Positions 15,997 to 23,941 of a stretch of 32,320 nucleotides of DNA are shown here, piece by piece (the first letter of the stretch is position 1; each line of letters opens with the position of its first letter). Source of the stretch: Trichocoleus sp. FACHB-46 (GTDB taxonomy: Bacteria > Cyanobacteriota > Cyanobacteriia > FACHB-46); assembly GCF_014695385.1 (NCBI RefSeq), contig NZ_JACJOD010000051.1, positions 1-32,320 of the forward strand. Reading direction: 5' to 3'. The position numbers and the translations under genes are program-made. Below the pieces are notes generated by a model, which did not search any database, was not told the origin of the DNA, and saw only the letters and a list, made by a program, of their open reading frames with translations.

Positions 15997-17040
15997 GTGC
16001 GTTTAGGGCAGTGGATTGGTTTTCTTGCCCTCATTATCTCGCTTTATATCCTCTGGAGAATCCGGCAAGTACTGTTGTTGGCATTTACGGCTGTGGTTTT
16101 AGCAACTGCGCTCAATCAGCTCGTAAAGCGCCTGGAGCAGCGAGGAATTCATCGAGGCATTGGTATTGCTCTAACAATTACTAGTGTTCTGATTGCTCTA
16201 GCGGTTCTAGTAGCGCTAATTGTTCCTCCTTTCTTTGAGCAGCTACCCGCGTTGACCGAAGGAGTACCCAGAGGATTAGACCGTTTTCGGGCCTGGTTTG
16301 AAACGTTACGTAGCCGAATTCCAGGGCAGGCAGATGATGAAATTAGTATCTTTACCCAACTGACTCAACAACTACCAGATTTTATTAGTCGGGTGTTTGG
16401 CAATTTTTACGATTTATTTACTTACTCAGTCGAAATTATCTTGAACTTGTTGCTGGTTCTAGTTGTCACCATCATGCTACTGGCAAATCCCAGCGCCTAT
16501 CGACAAGTCTTCTTGCTGCTTTTTCCCAAGTTTTACCACCAGCGGATCGATAAGATTCTCTTAGAATGCGAAATCGCTTTAAGTGGCTGGCTAGTAGGCA
16601 TTCTATTTAATATGACAGTAATTACGGTTCTGAGCGGATTGGGTCTGTGGCTTTTAGGCATACCTTTGCCCTTAGCAAACGCTTCGCTCGCAGGGTTACT
16701 CACGTTTATTCCCAATCTCGGACCGACCCTCAGTGTGGTTCCTCCCGCTGCTCTTGCCTTGCTAGGCGCTCCTTGGAAAGTGGGAGCAGTGGTAGGACTA
16801 TATATCGTCATTCAACAAATTGAGAGCAATGTTTTAACTCCCTTGGTGATGAAGCATCAGGTTTCCTTACTGCCAGCCATCACTCTCTTAGCCCAAGTTG
16901 CTTTCTCTATCTTCTTTGGGTTTATGGGTTTGCTGTTAGCGCTGCCTTTGCTGGTTGTGGCTCAAGTCTGTCTAAAAGAGGTACTGGTTGAAGATGTCAT
17001 GAGCCATTGGGAAAGCAACGAAGCAGATCAAGATAGCTAA
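15997..17040 (+). CDS. AI-2E family permease (PerM-like)
   Basis: 347 residues. The N-terminal helices, an extended soluble segment at about 85-135, and then five or more C-terminal helices match the AI-2E/PerM family. The signature GLLTFIPNLGPTLSVVPPAALAL at about 234-256, followed by IQQIESNVLTPLVM, is the family hallmark. Substrates are mostly unknown: some members export the quorum signal AI-2, others act as Na+(Li+)/H+ antiporters, which would fit this neighbourhood but is not shown. The start is GTG 15997 with GAGAGGT six bases upstream. The stop overlaps the stop of the convergent DUF389 gene by 4 bp. Confidence 0.88.
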   Translation: MRLGQWIGFLALIISLYILWRIRQVLLLAFTAVVLATALNQLVKRLEQRGIHRGIGIALTITSVLIALAVLVALIVPPFFEQLPALTEGVPRGLDRFRAWFETLRSRIPGQADDEISIFTQLTQQLPDFISRVFGNFYDLFTYSVEIILNLLLVLVVTIMLLANPSAYRQVFLLLFPKFYHQRIDKILLECEIALSGWLVGILFNMTVITVLSGLGLWLLGIPLPLANASLAGLLTFIPNLGPTLSVVPPAALALLGAPWKVGAVVGLYIVIQQIESNVLTPLVMKHQVSLLPAITLLAQVAFSIFFGFMGLLLALPLLVVAQVCLKEVLVEDVMSHWESNEADQDS

Positions 17041-18320
17041 GAGTGGTTGGGTGGTTCTAGAACACTGACATCAATGAGGGGAGTTACATTAAATCCTTGG
17101 TTGACCAGATGGGTTTGGATATCTTGAGTTAATTGAGTACGAATTGCTTCTGTAGGCTGTTCTATCCCTCGTTGTCGCTGCACATATACTGTCCCCAGCA
17201 AGGTATTTTGGCCTTTAATATCAGGACGGGTGAAGCGAACATTGGCCTCTACTAAACTCGCTAAGCCGCTTTGATTAACCACCTTCTGAATTTCAGCGGT
17301 CGCTCGTTGCGAACGGCTGGAACGTTGTAGGTTGGGCGAGCTGGCAAATTGCCAGGTAAGCAGTCCCGTCAAAGCTGCCGTTGTACCTACTAAAATAGCT
17401 GGAAACGCCCAAGCTTGGCCTCGTTGATAGCGAGCTCCCTGAGCAGAGATGCCGTAGAGCCGAAACACGATCGCAGCTGATAGATTGATGCCGACCAGTT
17501 GTAGCAACAGGACAAAAATACCATTCACAGCCAAGTCCCAGCGTCCCATGGCGCCTGCCATCCCAACCAGACCAGCCGGAGGTGCCAAGGAAGCTGCAAC
17601 CAGCATCCCAGTTGCAGCCCCAGAGACCAAGCTACTACGCTCAGACTGCACCAGATTTAAGGCTCCCGCCGCACCTGCAATAATGGGTAGCATCACAGCA
17701 ACAGCAGAAATTGTACTCGTTGCTGCCATCTGCTCTGTTACAACTTCTTGGCGTAGAACCAAGGTAAGTAGCCCCGTTACAGCGATCGTAACGGCTAAGG
17801 CAGAAAAATATCTCAGCAGACTACGGCCTAAGAGATGGCGATCGCCTCGCGCAGTAGCCAGCGCCACATTCATAGCTGGCCCCGCAAAGGGAGCGATTAA
17901 CATAGCTGCAACTAACAGATAGCTGGTACTGGTAAACAACCCAATCCAGACCACGACTCCAGCCGCCGCTGCATATCCTAAAAAACCTTTCCAAGAGCCA
18001 ACGCTTTGCAACCCAGAGAGAAACACTTCAATGGGGCTACGGACTGCTACATCTGTGACTTGCTGTGCCGCTTCATCCGCAGGTGGTTTTAATCCCATAA
18101 CTCCACGGGGATTGAGCGTAATCTGAAGATTGGGCAGCCCTTCTAGCGCTTGCATCAGAGCTTCAACTTTGCGGTTGGAGATATGAATAATCACCACATC
18201 CAGCGGTTCCTCAGTCCCCGTCGCTTCAAATAAGGCTAGGTTCGCTCCATCATGAGCTTTGGCCGTATTTAAGACCTCTTTTCCGCATCCTCGTGGAACT
18301 TGCACGAGTATTTGGCGCAT
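17037..18320 (-). CDS. DUF389 membrane protein with N-terminal soluble domain
   Basis: 427 residues. Residues 1-~75 form a soluble alpha/beta domain (MRQILVQVPRGCGKEV...). The DUF389 core starts at about 110 with several helices, including YLLVAAMLIAPFAGPAMNVAL (about 134-154) and AVMLPIIAGAAGALNLV, then a C-terminal soluble region of ~100 residues. It is longer than and arranged differently from the DUF389 protein at 10127-11149, so they are distant paralogues. Function is unknown. It is convergent with the AI-2E permease gene, with overlapping stops. The start ATG 18320 is followed by a good coding pattern. Confidence 0.85.
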   Translation of the reverse strand: MRQILVQVPRGCGKEVLNTAKAHDGANLALFEATGTEEPLDVVIIHISNRKVEALMQALEGLPNLQITLNPRGVMGLKPPADEAAQQVTDVAVRSPIEVFLSGLQSVGSWKGFLGYAAAAGVVVWIGLFTSTSYLLVAAMLIAPFAGPAMNVALATARGDRHLLGRSLLRYFSALAVTIAVTGLLTLVLRQEVVTEQMAATSTISAVAVMLPIIAGAAGALNLVQSERSSLVSGAATGMLVAASLAPPAGLVGMAGAMGRWDLAVNGIFVLLLQLVGINLSAAIVFRLYGISAQGARYQRGQAWAFPAILVGTTAALTGLLTWQFASSPNLQRSSRSQRATAEIQKVVNQSGLASLVEANVRFTRPDIKGQNTLLGTVYVQRQRGIEQPTEAIRTQLTQDIQTHLVNQGFNVTPLIDVSVLEPPNHS

Positions 18321-18457
18321 GACACTTGCTCCTAACGTATTCCTTGATGGTCGTCAATGGTTTAATCAATGTCTTAATCCAATCGGAGATCGGTGACTAA
18401 TAGCTATACCGTTATGTAGATTTCTCTTTATTTTTAATCCGATATGGTTTCTTCAGG

Positions 18458-18474
18458 GCAACTACAAAAGTTGC
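18458..18474. other. Short hairpin in the intergenic region
   Basis: GCAACT (18458-18463) and AGTTGC (18469-18474) form a 6-bp perfect stem with a 5-nt loop, between the divergent DUF389 and small-ORF genes. No T-tract follows. The role is unknown. Confidence 0.3.
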
Positions 18475-18616
18475 GGTTGCTTCCTCATCGCCTCGATACA
18501 GTATCACAATAGGTACGATCGCTTTTGTATCTAGCATTGAGCGAATAGAACTTTAATCTCAAAACGCATTAGTTCAAAGCGCATTGGTGGGATAGCAACA
18601 CTCAAAGGTATGTGAA

Positions 18617-18781
18617 ATGAGTGAAAAACGTCCTAGCAACATCATCATCAAAGTATTTTGGTCGCTTGTCATTCTCCTAGCAGCCTTTGTCATCGGTAGC
18701 TTGATGCTCACATAGAGTAAAGCAGTCGATCAAGAATTGGAAGATACTCAATCGCTCATCCAAAGCTTCATCCAGAGCTAG
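18617..18781 (+). pseudogene. Small single-pass membrane protein, frame interrupted by TAG
   Basis: ATG 18617, preceded by AAGGT, opens a 32-residue protein (ending at 18715) with a polar start (MSEKRPSN) and one hydrophobic helix (VFWSLVILLAAFVIGSLMLT). After the TAG at 18713-18715 the same frame stays open for another 21 codons, SKAVDQELEDTQSLIQSFIQ, a polar helix-like tail, to a TAG at 18779-18781. Two readings are possible: a complete 32-residue membrane microprotein, or a ~54-residue protein broken by one nonsense change. I cannot name a family. It is not explained by any other gene on either strand. Confidence 0.45.
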
Positions 18782-19169
18782 GGATAGAGTAACATTTGCA
18801 TGATCGGACATGCGGGTAGCCTACGGAGTTACCTCAACCGTTTCACAAGTACATACCGGAACTTAGAATATCCTCGTGATGCGCTGGGTAGACTAACTAC
18901 ACCCTTTGGACACCTCCACGTTAAGGGCGGCTCTAGTATTTATTCCGCTTCTAGTTTATTGGAATCTGCTAGGTGGAGCAGGTCTAGCGGGAAGTTGATG
19001 AATTGAGTGCGATCGCACTGTTGGCAGAAATCATCGACAGCGCATAAGAGGTCTTCTAAACTAAGCATAGGATGAGTATCAGCAGCTTGGAACTTCAATA
19101 CTTTCAGCCTACCTACTCATCTTCTACTTATCCCAACAAACTCACGTTAGATTACTCGCCAGGTTGTTG
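18782..19169. other. Intergenic stretch with decayed coding-like sequence
   Basis: No intact gene. A plus-strand frame of 18800-19006 is open but has no ribosome-binding site and no recognisable protein. In other frames there are coding-like pieces, such as LVFIPLLVYWNLLGGAGLAG (about 18938-18997), followed after a frame change by EVDELSAIALLAEIIDSA (about 18992-19048). This may be the remains of a small membrane-protein gene, but it is too short to identify. Confidence 0.3.
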
Positions 19170-19721
19170 ATGCGAATACTTAGCTTTTCGAGTTTAAGCT
19201 CTAAGATAATTTTCGTCACCTTATTTTTTCTGTTGTTTTTCCTGTCTTTGTTTAGTTATTTTTTTAATCAACTATTGATTTTATTTGTATGTTTTTCCAT
19301 TATTCTCGGATTGGTTCAGGGTATTAAACTTAGTAGAGGTGGCTTGAGGAGAACCCTGATCGCATCAATCATTTTAGTTGCTTTGTGAGGTACTTATAAC
19401 GTGAGCCCAAGAATTAACTTCTGGATGACAGCGTCGGCTCGCCAAAGTGTGGTTAATCGTATGATTTCAAATAATGCTATCCCAACTCAATACGAGGTAG
19501 TTCTAAAAGACAGCCCTATAGAAAACTTACTATTGGGGCAGGCTACAGCATACATTGATCGAAATTATCATTCGGTCTATTTCAATTATTATAAAAAAGG
19601 ATTCAATCAAGCAGCATTCTTTATTTATACAAGTGATCCAAATAGGATTGATCCTCGTTACATTCAATTAAAACAATTAAAAAACAATTGGTTTTTCCTA
19701 CTCAGAGGCTATGCCGATTAA
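19170..19721 (+). pseudogene. Small membrane protein gene split by an in-frame TGA
   Basis: ATG 19170 opens 72 codons ending at TGA 19386-19388. They encode two hydrophobic helices rich in Phe/Leu and then a third hydrophobic start (TLIASIILVAL). Directly after the TGA the same frame continues for 110 codons to the stop ending at 19721, giving GTYNVSPRINFWMTASARQS and a polar C-terminal domain (to RGYAD). Since both parts share a frame and the break falls at the end of a helix, one gene of ~183 codons with a nonsense change is the simplest reading. The alternative is a second gene starting at GTG 19401, with GAGG ten bases upstream. No family recognised. AT-rich relative to its neighbours. 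Confidence 0.5.
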
Positions 19722-19752
19722 GATAACGTTTACTTCTTATTGTTTTAGTAAT

Positions 19753-21126
19753 TTATTCTAGAGGCAAACGCACGGTAAATGTGCTGCCCTTACCAAGTTC
19801 ACTGCGTACTTGAAGGGTGCCGCGATGGGCCTGAGCGATCGCTAAAGCAATGGGTAAACCTAAACCAGAACCGCCGGTGTGCCGCGATCGATCTTGTTCT
19901 ACTCGATAAAAGCGATCGAAAATTCGGACTTGGTCAGCTGGAGCAATTCCTAGCCCTGTGTCCTGCACTTGCACAATGGCGTATTGTTCATCCCTGTTTA
20001 GCGAAACCCTAACTTGTCCTCCCGTGGGCGTTGCTTGAATTGCATTGTTAATTAAGTTGCAAACCAAACGATAGAGCTGTTCTTCGTCGCCTAAAACATA
20101 GACGGATGTAGGCACCTGTAACTGCATCGAGAGTTCCACCGCCTCTTTAACCGCTAAAAAAGCGAGTTCTTCTATCAAGTCGCTGATTAAATCATTCAGG
20201 CAGCAAGCGAAATGCTTTCCTGTCAGTTTACGCTGGTCAATGCGGGTTAACAGTAGGAGATCCTTAACCAACTCTGAAAGGCGTAGAGTTTGTCGTTGTA
20301 GGACGGCTAAGGCTCCTCCTGCCGTCTCTAAAGTAGAGCTTTCAGACTTACTTTGAAAGCGTAACGTCGATTCGATCGTGGCTTGCATGGCAGCGAGCGG
20401 CGTGCGAAACTCGTGGGCAGCATCGGCAGTGAACTGCTGCATTTGTTGATAAGAGCGATAAATCGGTTGCATTGCGAGTCCCGCTAGCCACCAACTAGAC
20501 CAAGCCACGAAGAGCAGCGCGATCGCACACCCCAGCAGCAACGTCCAACGTAAGGCAACCAAATTTTGGTCTAAGTCTTGGAGCGATCGCCCCACCTGCA
20601 CATAGCCTCCCGGCTGCTTTTGTATCTGTAGGGGTAAGGAGACTTGGCGATAGCGAATTCCCTGCCGATCCGTCAATGTTTGCCATTTTGCTTTTCCCGA
20701 CGTGCTAGGTAATTTGTCTATCTGTAGCCCCATCACCACAATGGGTCTTCCCGTTGAATCTATTAAGCGGATGTAGTAATTGATGGGGTCGGGTACACCG
20801 ACTAGGGGAGGCCGAATGACTTCAGGAAGTTGAGCTGCTTTAGTAGCTTCAGTAGTAGGAATACAATCTGCTTCAGCGAGACATAACCGCAAGGAGAGAT
20901 TTTCAGCCACCTGACGTAACTGCTCTGGTCGCTGTATAACAGGCTCGATTCGTTTGGCCACAACCCCTGTAACCGCTTGCAATCCTTGGTCAATGGTTCG
21001 GCGGTAGGCCTGGGCAACCACCTGATAAACTCCAAAACCAGATACCCCCATGATGCAAGCCATAACCCCAGCGTACCAGAGAGCCAAACGCAGACGAGTT
21101 GAACCAAAGAGTTGATTGTCTTTCAT
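19753..21126 (-). CDS. rppB: Sensor histidine kinase RppB-like
   Basis: 457 residues. N-terminal helix at about 12-35, a periplasmic sensing domain of ~155 residues, and a second helix at ~195-217. The dimerisation domain has the H-box FTADAAHEFRTPLAAMQ with H238. The ATPase domain shows the N-box (CNLINNA, 356-362), G1 (DTGLG, 389-393) and G2 (GGSGLGL, 418-424). The start LFGSTRLRLALWYAGVM is the typical RppB opening. In Synechocystis, RppB/RppA (also NrsS/NrsR) respond to nickel and redox state; the signal here is not known. The sensing domain has a Cys pair (C82, C88) that could bind metal or form a disulfide. It lies 3 bp after rppA, so they are co-transcribed. Confidence 0.88.
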   Translation of the reverse strand: MKDNQLFGSTRLRLALWYAGVMACIMGVSGFGVYQVVAQAYRRTIDQGLQAVTGVVAKRIEPVIQRPEQLRQVAENLSLRLCLAEADCIPTTEATKAAQLPEVIRPPLVGVPDPINYYIRLIDSTGRPIVVMGLQIDKLPSTSGKAKWQTLTDRQGIRYRQVSLPLQIQKQPGGYVQVGRSLQDLDQNLVALRWTLLLGCAIALLFVAWSSWWLAGLAMQPIYRSYQQMQQFTADAAHEFRTPLAAMQATIESTLRFQSKSESSTLETAGGALAVLQRQTLRLSELVKDLLLLTRIDQRKLTGKHFACCLNDLISDLIEELAFLAVKEAVELSMQLQVPTSVYVLGDEEQLYRLVCNLINNAIQATPTGGQVRVSLNRDEQYAIVQVQDTGLGIAPADQVRIFDRFYRVEQDRSRHTGGSGLGLPIALAIAQAHRGTLQVRSELGKGSTFTVRLPLE

Positions 21127-21129
21127 GGC

Positions 21130-21819
21130 TCATCCATCCAGGTTAAAGCGATAGCCTACACCGTAGATGGTTTCAATCATAGTCCCCTCATCTTCCAACT
21201 TGCGGCGGAGTAGACGAACTTGGGCGGCAACAACATTGCTCACAGGTTCAGCCCCCACTTCCCAAAGCTGGTTCATGATTTGATCGCGGTTCACAATTTG
21301 GTTGGGATGCTTCATGAAGTATTCCAAGAGCTGAAATTCTTTTATGGTTAGAGGAATCGCCTGGCGATCGCCATTCACATCTTGCCGAACGACTGCGTGA
21401 GTTCCATAGTTGAGCGTTAAATTGCCAGCTCGGAGTTGAGGCGGCTGGATCTGAGGCGATCGTCGCCGCAACGCCCGCAGTCTTGCCAGCAGTTCTGCCA
21501 TCTGAAAAGGCTTAACCAAGTAGTCATCTGCACCACTATCAAGCCCTTGAATCTTTTCCTCCATGCGGTCTTTTGCCGTCAGCATCAAAACAGGGAGTGG
21601 GCTATTTTGGGCACGTAGTCGTCGGCACAACTCCACCCCTGACAGCCCTGGCAACATCCAATCAAAAATTGCCAACGTGTACTCAGTCCAATGTGCTTCT
21701 AGATAATTCCAGGCTTGCGTGCCATCCAGCACCCAGTCCACCACGTAGGTCTGGTGATTCAGAACTTGTTTAATGGCTGCGCCTAAATCGGCTTCATCTT
21801 CAACTAATAGCAGTCGCAT
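21130..21819 (-). CDS. rppA: OmpR/PhoB-family response regulator RppA-like
   Basis: 229 residues. The receiver domain has the acidic pocket E7-D8, phospho-acceptor D53 (LAIFDWMLPG), T81 and K103 (LVKPF). The C-terminal winged-helix domain (about 130-229) includes LTIKEFQLLEYFMKHPNQIV and the recognition-helix stretch VVAAQVRLLRRKLE, ending in the beta-hairpin ETIYGVGYRF. Such proteins bind direct repeats about 11 bp apart. The pairs at 21877-21893 and 21954-21970 lie just upstream of this gene, so autoregulation is possible. I chose ATG 21819; an in-frame TTG at 21825 would add two residues. It heads the rppAB operon. Confidence 0.9.
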   Translation of the reverse strand: MRLLLVEDEADLGAAIKQVLNHQTYVVDWVLDGTQAWNYLEAHWTEYTLAIFDWMLPGLSGVELCRRLRAQNSPLPVLMLTAKDRMEEKIQGLDSGADDYLVKPFQMAELLARLRALRRRSPQIQPPQLRAGNLTLNYGTHAVVRQDVNGDRQAIPLTIKEFQLLEYFMKHPNQIVNRDQIMNQLWEVGAEPVSNVVAAQVRLLRRKLEDEGTMIETIYGVGYRFNLDG

Positions 21820-21876
21820 TATCAATAACTTTGTTTCTTATTAAAATCCCTTAATTACAAGGTATTTACAGAATAG

Positions 21877-21893
21877 TGAAATCACTATGAAAC
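21877..21893 (+). promoter_or_regulatory. Operator-like direct repeat, first pair (rppA side)
   Basis: TGAAAT (21877-21882) and TGAAAC (21888-21893), 11 bp apart. The surrounding TAGTGAAATCACTATGAAAC matches the first mscS-side pair, TAGTGAAATCAGGATGAAAT, in 17 of 20 positions. It lies 58 bp from the rppA start codon. Confidence 0.55.
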
Positions 21894-21953
21894 TCCTCTC
21901 TTCCATTGGATGTAAATACCAATAGCTTACGTATAAAAGGCTTGAGTTAATAA

Positions 21954-21970
21954 TGAAAACAGCATGAATT
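21954..21970 (+). promoter_or_regulatory. Operator-like direct repeat, second pair (rppA side)
   Basis: TGAAAA (21954-21959) and TGAATT (21965-21970), 11 bp apart, in ATGAAAACAGCATGAATT. It is the counterpart of the mscS-side pair at 11458-11474 and is followed 12 bases later by TATAAA. Confidence 0.5.
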
Positions 21971-22169
21971 TTTACTCAACCTATAAACAGAAATACTCAC
22001 TATAACCTTGGCTGGAAGAAATAATTAAATTCAATTCCTATAGTAGTGGAGAAATGATTAAAGTTTGATGTTGGCAAGAGATTTCAGGAATCACTTAAAA
22101 CATTTTAGAGTAATGATTTCTTTTCAAATTTTATTTAGTTTCAATAAAGATCTTGTTTAGGAGAAAGTT

Positions 22170-22811
22170 ATGGACCAGCAAACTCATTTAATTCGGAGAA
22201 GATTTGGTCTACTAGGAACGATCTGTGGAAGTTTATTGGTGGGTCTACCTACGATTTCCTGGGCTAGCCCATCTGTCCCTAGAGTACTCAATCCATGCCC
22301 TGGCATTTATTATGAGGAGCCCTACAACAGCACAAAGTTAGTTCCTAGAGGTTGCCCCTCTAATGCGGCGACTCGGCTTCTAAGCGAGCAAACTCAATTG
22401 CCACACCAGCAGGTTATTGTGGTTCCTTCTAGAATGCCGATGCTTCCTCTAGCCCAACCAATAGCACAACCACCACTCCCCATCAATAGAGCGGAGCCGA
22501 TCGCGACTGTAACGCCTATGGCAGGGAAAGTGGACGTGAGGTTGAAAAATAACACTAACACTCTCATTAGTTATGAGGCGATCGGATATACGCAGCGTCG
22601 TTTCTTGGTCGCAGGAGCAGAAGCTACCTTGAGGCTACCGACCCCTGCAACCATCACGATGGTACGGCAGGACGAGGGTCTCTTGGAAGTGATGTCAATG
22701 CCCACTTCTAGAAGCGGAATGTTGGCAGTATCGCTCGATGAAACAACCACTTTAAGGGATAACCAAGGCATCTTGAGAATTCAAACAGATGGTCAAGTCT
22801 TCTTGAACTAA
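22170..22811 (+). CDS. Exported protein of unknown function, RppAB-linked
   Basis: 213 residues. The N-terminus has Arg residues (LIRRRFG), a hydrophobic core (LLGTICGSLLVGLPTISWA) and a likely signal-peptidase site after SWA or SWAS, so the mature protein is probably periplasmic. Next comes a conserved-looking block with two Cys, NPCPGIYYEEPYN...PRGCPSNAA (about 42-66), a Pro-rich linker (about 85-110), and a beta-rich C-terminal half beginning VDVRLKNNTNTLISYEAIG. I do not recognise a named domain, though the CPGIYYEEP block occurs, as far as I recall, in other cyanobacterial hypothetical proteins. The start ATG 22170 has AGGAGA about six bases upstream. It shares the upstream region with divergent rppAB and is a candidate RppA target. 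Confidence 0.8.
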   Translation: MDQQTHLIRRRFGLLGTICGSLLVGLPTISWASPSVPRVLNPCPGIYYEEPYNSTKLVPRGCPSNAATRLLSEQTQLPHQQVIVVPSRMPMLPLAQPIAQPPLPINRAEPIATVTPMAGKVDVRLKNNTNTLISYEAIGYTQRRFLVAGAEATLRLPTPATITMVRQDEGLLEVMSMPTSRSGMLAVSLDETTTLRDNQGILRIQTDGQVFLN

Positions 22812-22951
22812 ACCCATAGAAATCAAGCAACTTAGGTGTGAACAGATTTTTTGTTAACTGTTTTGACCTAGCCGTTCTACCTTAATTGGTCTGAACCTAA
22901 CCAACAGTGAACTCAAAAGTTCTTTGATCATAATAACGGAGTGAAAATCCC

Positions 22952-23818
22952 ATGAATCGCTGCACAATCTCTAATCACAATAACTTGGCTCAAAAGCTGT
23001 GGAAAGCTAATAGAACACTGCCTACAGGAATTGCCCTAGCCCTGATGGCTTTAATCCTTCCTGCTTGCACGGATGGACGGCAAGAAGCGGCTGCCCCGCC
23101 CCCTGCGGGAAATGTCACGACTGAGGAAGTTGCCAATGAGACTAACCGCTTGATTGGACAGACGGTGACCATTAGAAGCAAGCCAATCAAGAAAATTGGC
23201 CCTAACACGTTCACCGTAAGCGATGAACAGTTCTTTGGTACTGAATCAATTCTGGTCGTGAATGCTTCAGGCGCAACCTTTGCTCTACCTGCTGACGATG
23301 ATGTTGAGGTGCAAGTCACAGGCCAGGTTCGCAACTTTGTCCTAGCAGAAGTTGAACGTGAGTTTGACTTAGACTTAGACCCTGAAGTGTATGTTGAGTA
23401 CGAAAGCAAGCCCGCCATTATTGCTCAAGCGATCGCCCTAGCCCCCAAACCGGGCACAATCACCGAAGATCCTCAGCGGTACTACGGCAAGGCGTTAGCA
23501 GTCACAGGTGAAATCGAAGACGTTAGAAGCCCAAACTCCTTCACGCTGGATGAAGATCAGTTGTTTGGTGCCACTGATTTGCTGGTCTTACGAGCCAATC
23601 CTAAGGCGGGAGCCCCAGCTGTAGCCCCCGTAAAGGATGGCGAAACTGTGGCGGTAACGGGTGTATTGCGTCCCTTCGTCGTGGCTGACATTGAGCGAGA
23701 CTATGACTTAACTTGGGATTTAGATTTGCAGAAGAAGCTAGAAGCGGAGTACAGCCAAAAACCTGTACTAATTGCTGATGCTGTCTATCCTTCCGCAATT
23801 CCAGACGTTGCCAAGTAA
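22952..23818 (+). CDS. Lipoprotein with two tandem beta-rich domains
   Basis: 288 residues. A Lys/Arg-containing start, a hydrophobic stretch (ALALMALILPAC) and a lipobox-like LPAC put the lipid-modified Cys at C39. The mature part has two related halves of ~100 residues. Each has a segment of the form G-x-x-x-x-V-x-G/S-x-I/P ... N-T/S-F-T-V/L-x-D/E-x-Q-L/F-F-G-T/A-x-x-L-V, at about 68-105 and 172-208, followed by ERDYDL/EREFDLDL. This indicates an internal duplication of an OB-fold-like domain. It probably sits in the cell envelope. The start ATG 22952 has GGAGTG about nine bases upstream. A stable hairpin follows the stop. Confidence 0.82.
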   Translation: MNRCTISNHNNLAQKLWKANRTLPTGIALALMALILPACTDGRQEAAAPPPAGNVTTEEVANETNRLIGQTVTIRSKPIKKIGPNTFTVSDEQFFGTESILVVNASGATFALPADDDVEVQVTGQVRNFVLAEVEREFDLDLDPEVYVEYESKPAIIAQAIALAPKPGTITEDPQRYYGKALAVTGEIEDVRSPNSFTLDEDQLFGATDLLVLRANPKAGAPAVAPVKDGETVAVTGVLRPFVVADIERDYDLTWDLDLQKKLEAEYSQKPVLIADAVYPSAIPDVAK

Positions 23819-23832
23819 GCCGTAGCCTTAGA

Positions 23833-23867
23833 GGATGGGTTGAATGGTAATACTGCCCGACCCATCC
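23833..23867 (+). terminator. Hairpin after the lipoprotein gene
   Basis: GGATGGGT (23833-23840) pairs perfectly with ACCCATCC (23860-23867), extendable by two pairs (one G-U). It begins 15 bp after the stop codon. No T-tract follows, so it may end or stabilise the transcript rather than act as a standard terminator. Confidence 0.5.
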
Positions 23868-23941
23868 AACTCTGTATTGAGCAAGTGACCACAGCACCTG
23901 TATGTAAGTGCTATGAATTTCGCTAAGCAAGCAGCACTAGA

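Larger units (their letters stand above)
21820..22169. other. Divergent promoter region between rppA and the exported-protein gene
   Basis: 350 bp without a gene, AT-rich. It holds two operator-like repeat pairs (listed separately). A TATAAA at 21982-21987, 12 bases after the second pair, is a candidate -10 for the plus-strand gene at 22170. The arrangement mirrors the region upstream of mscS. Confidence 0.55.

Noticed and set aside
18800-19006. 68-codon ORF between the small membrane ORFs
   Set aside because: No ribosome-binding site and no recognisable protein; other frames in the same stretch look more like decayed coding sequence.
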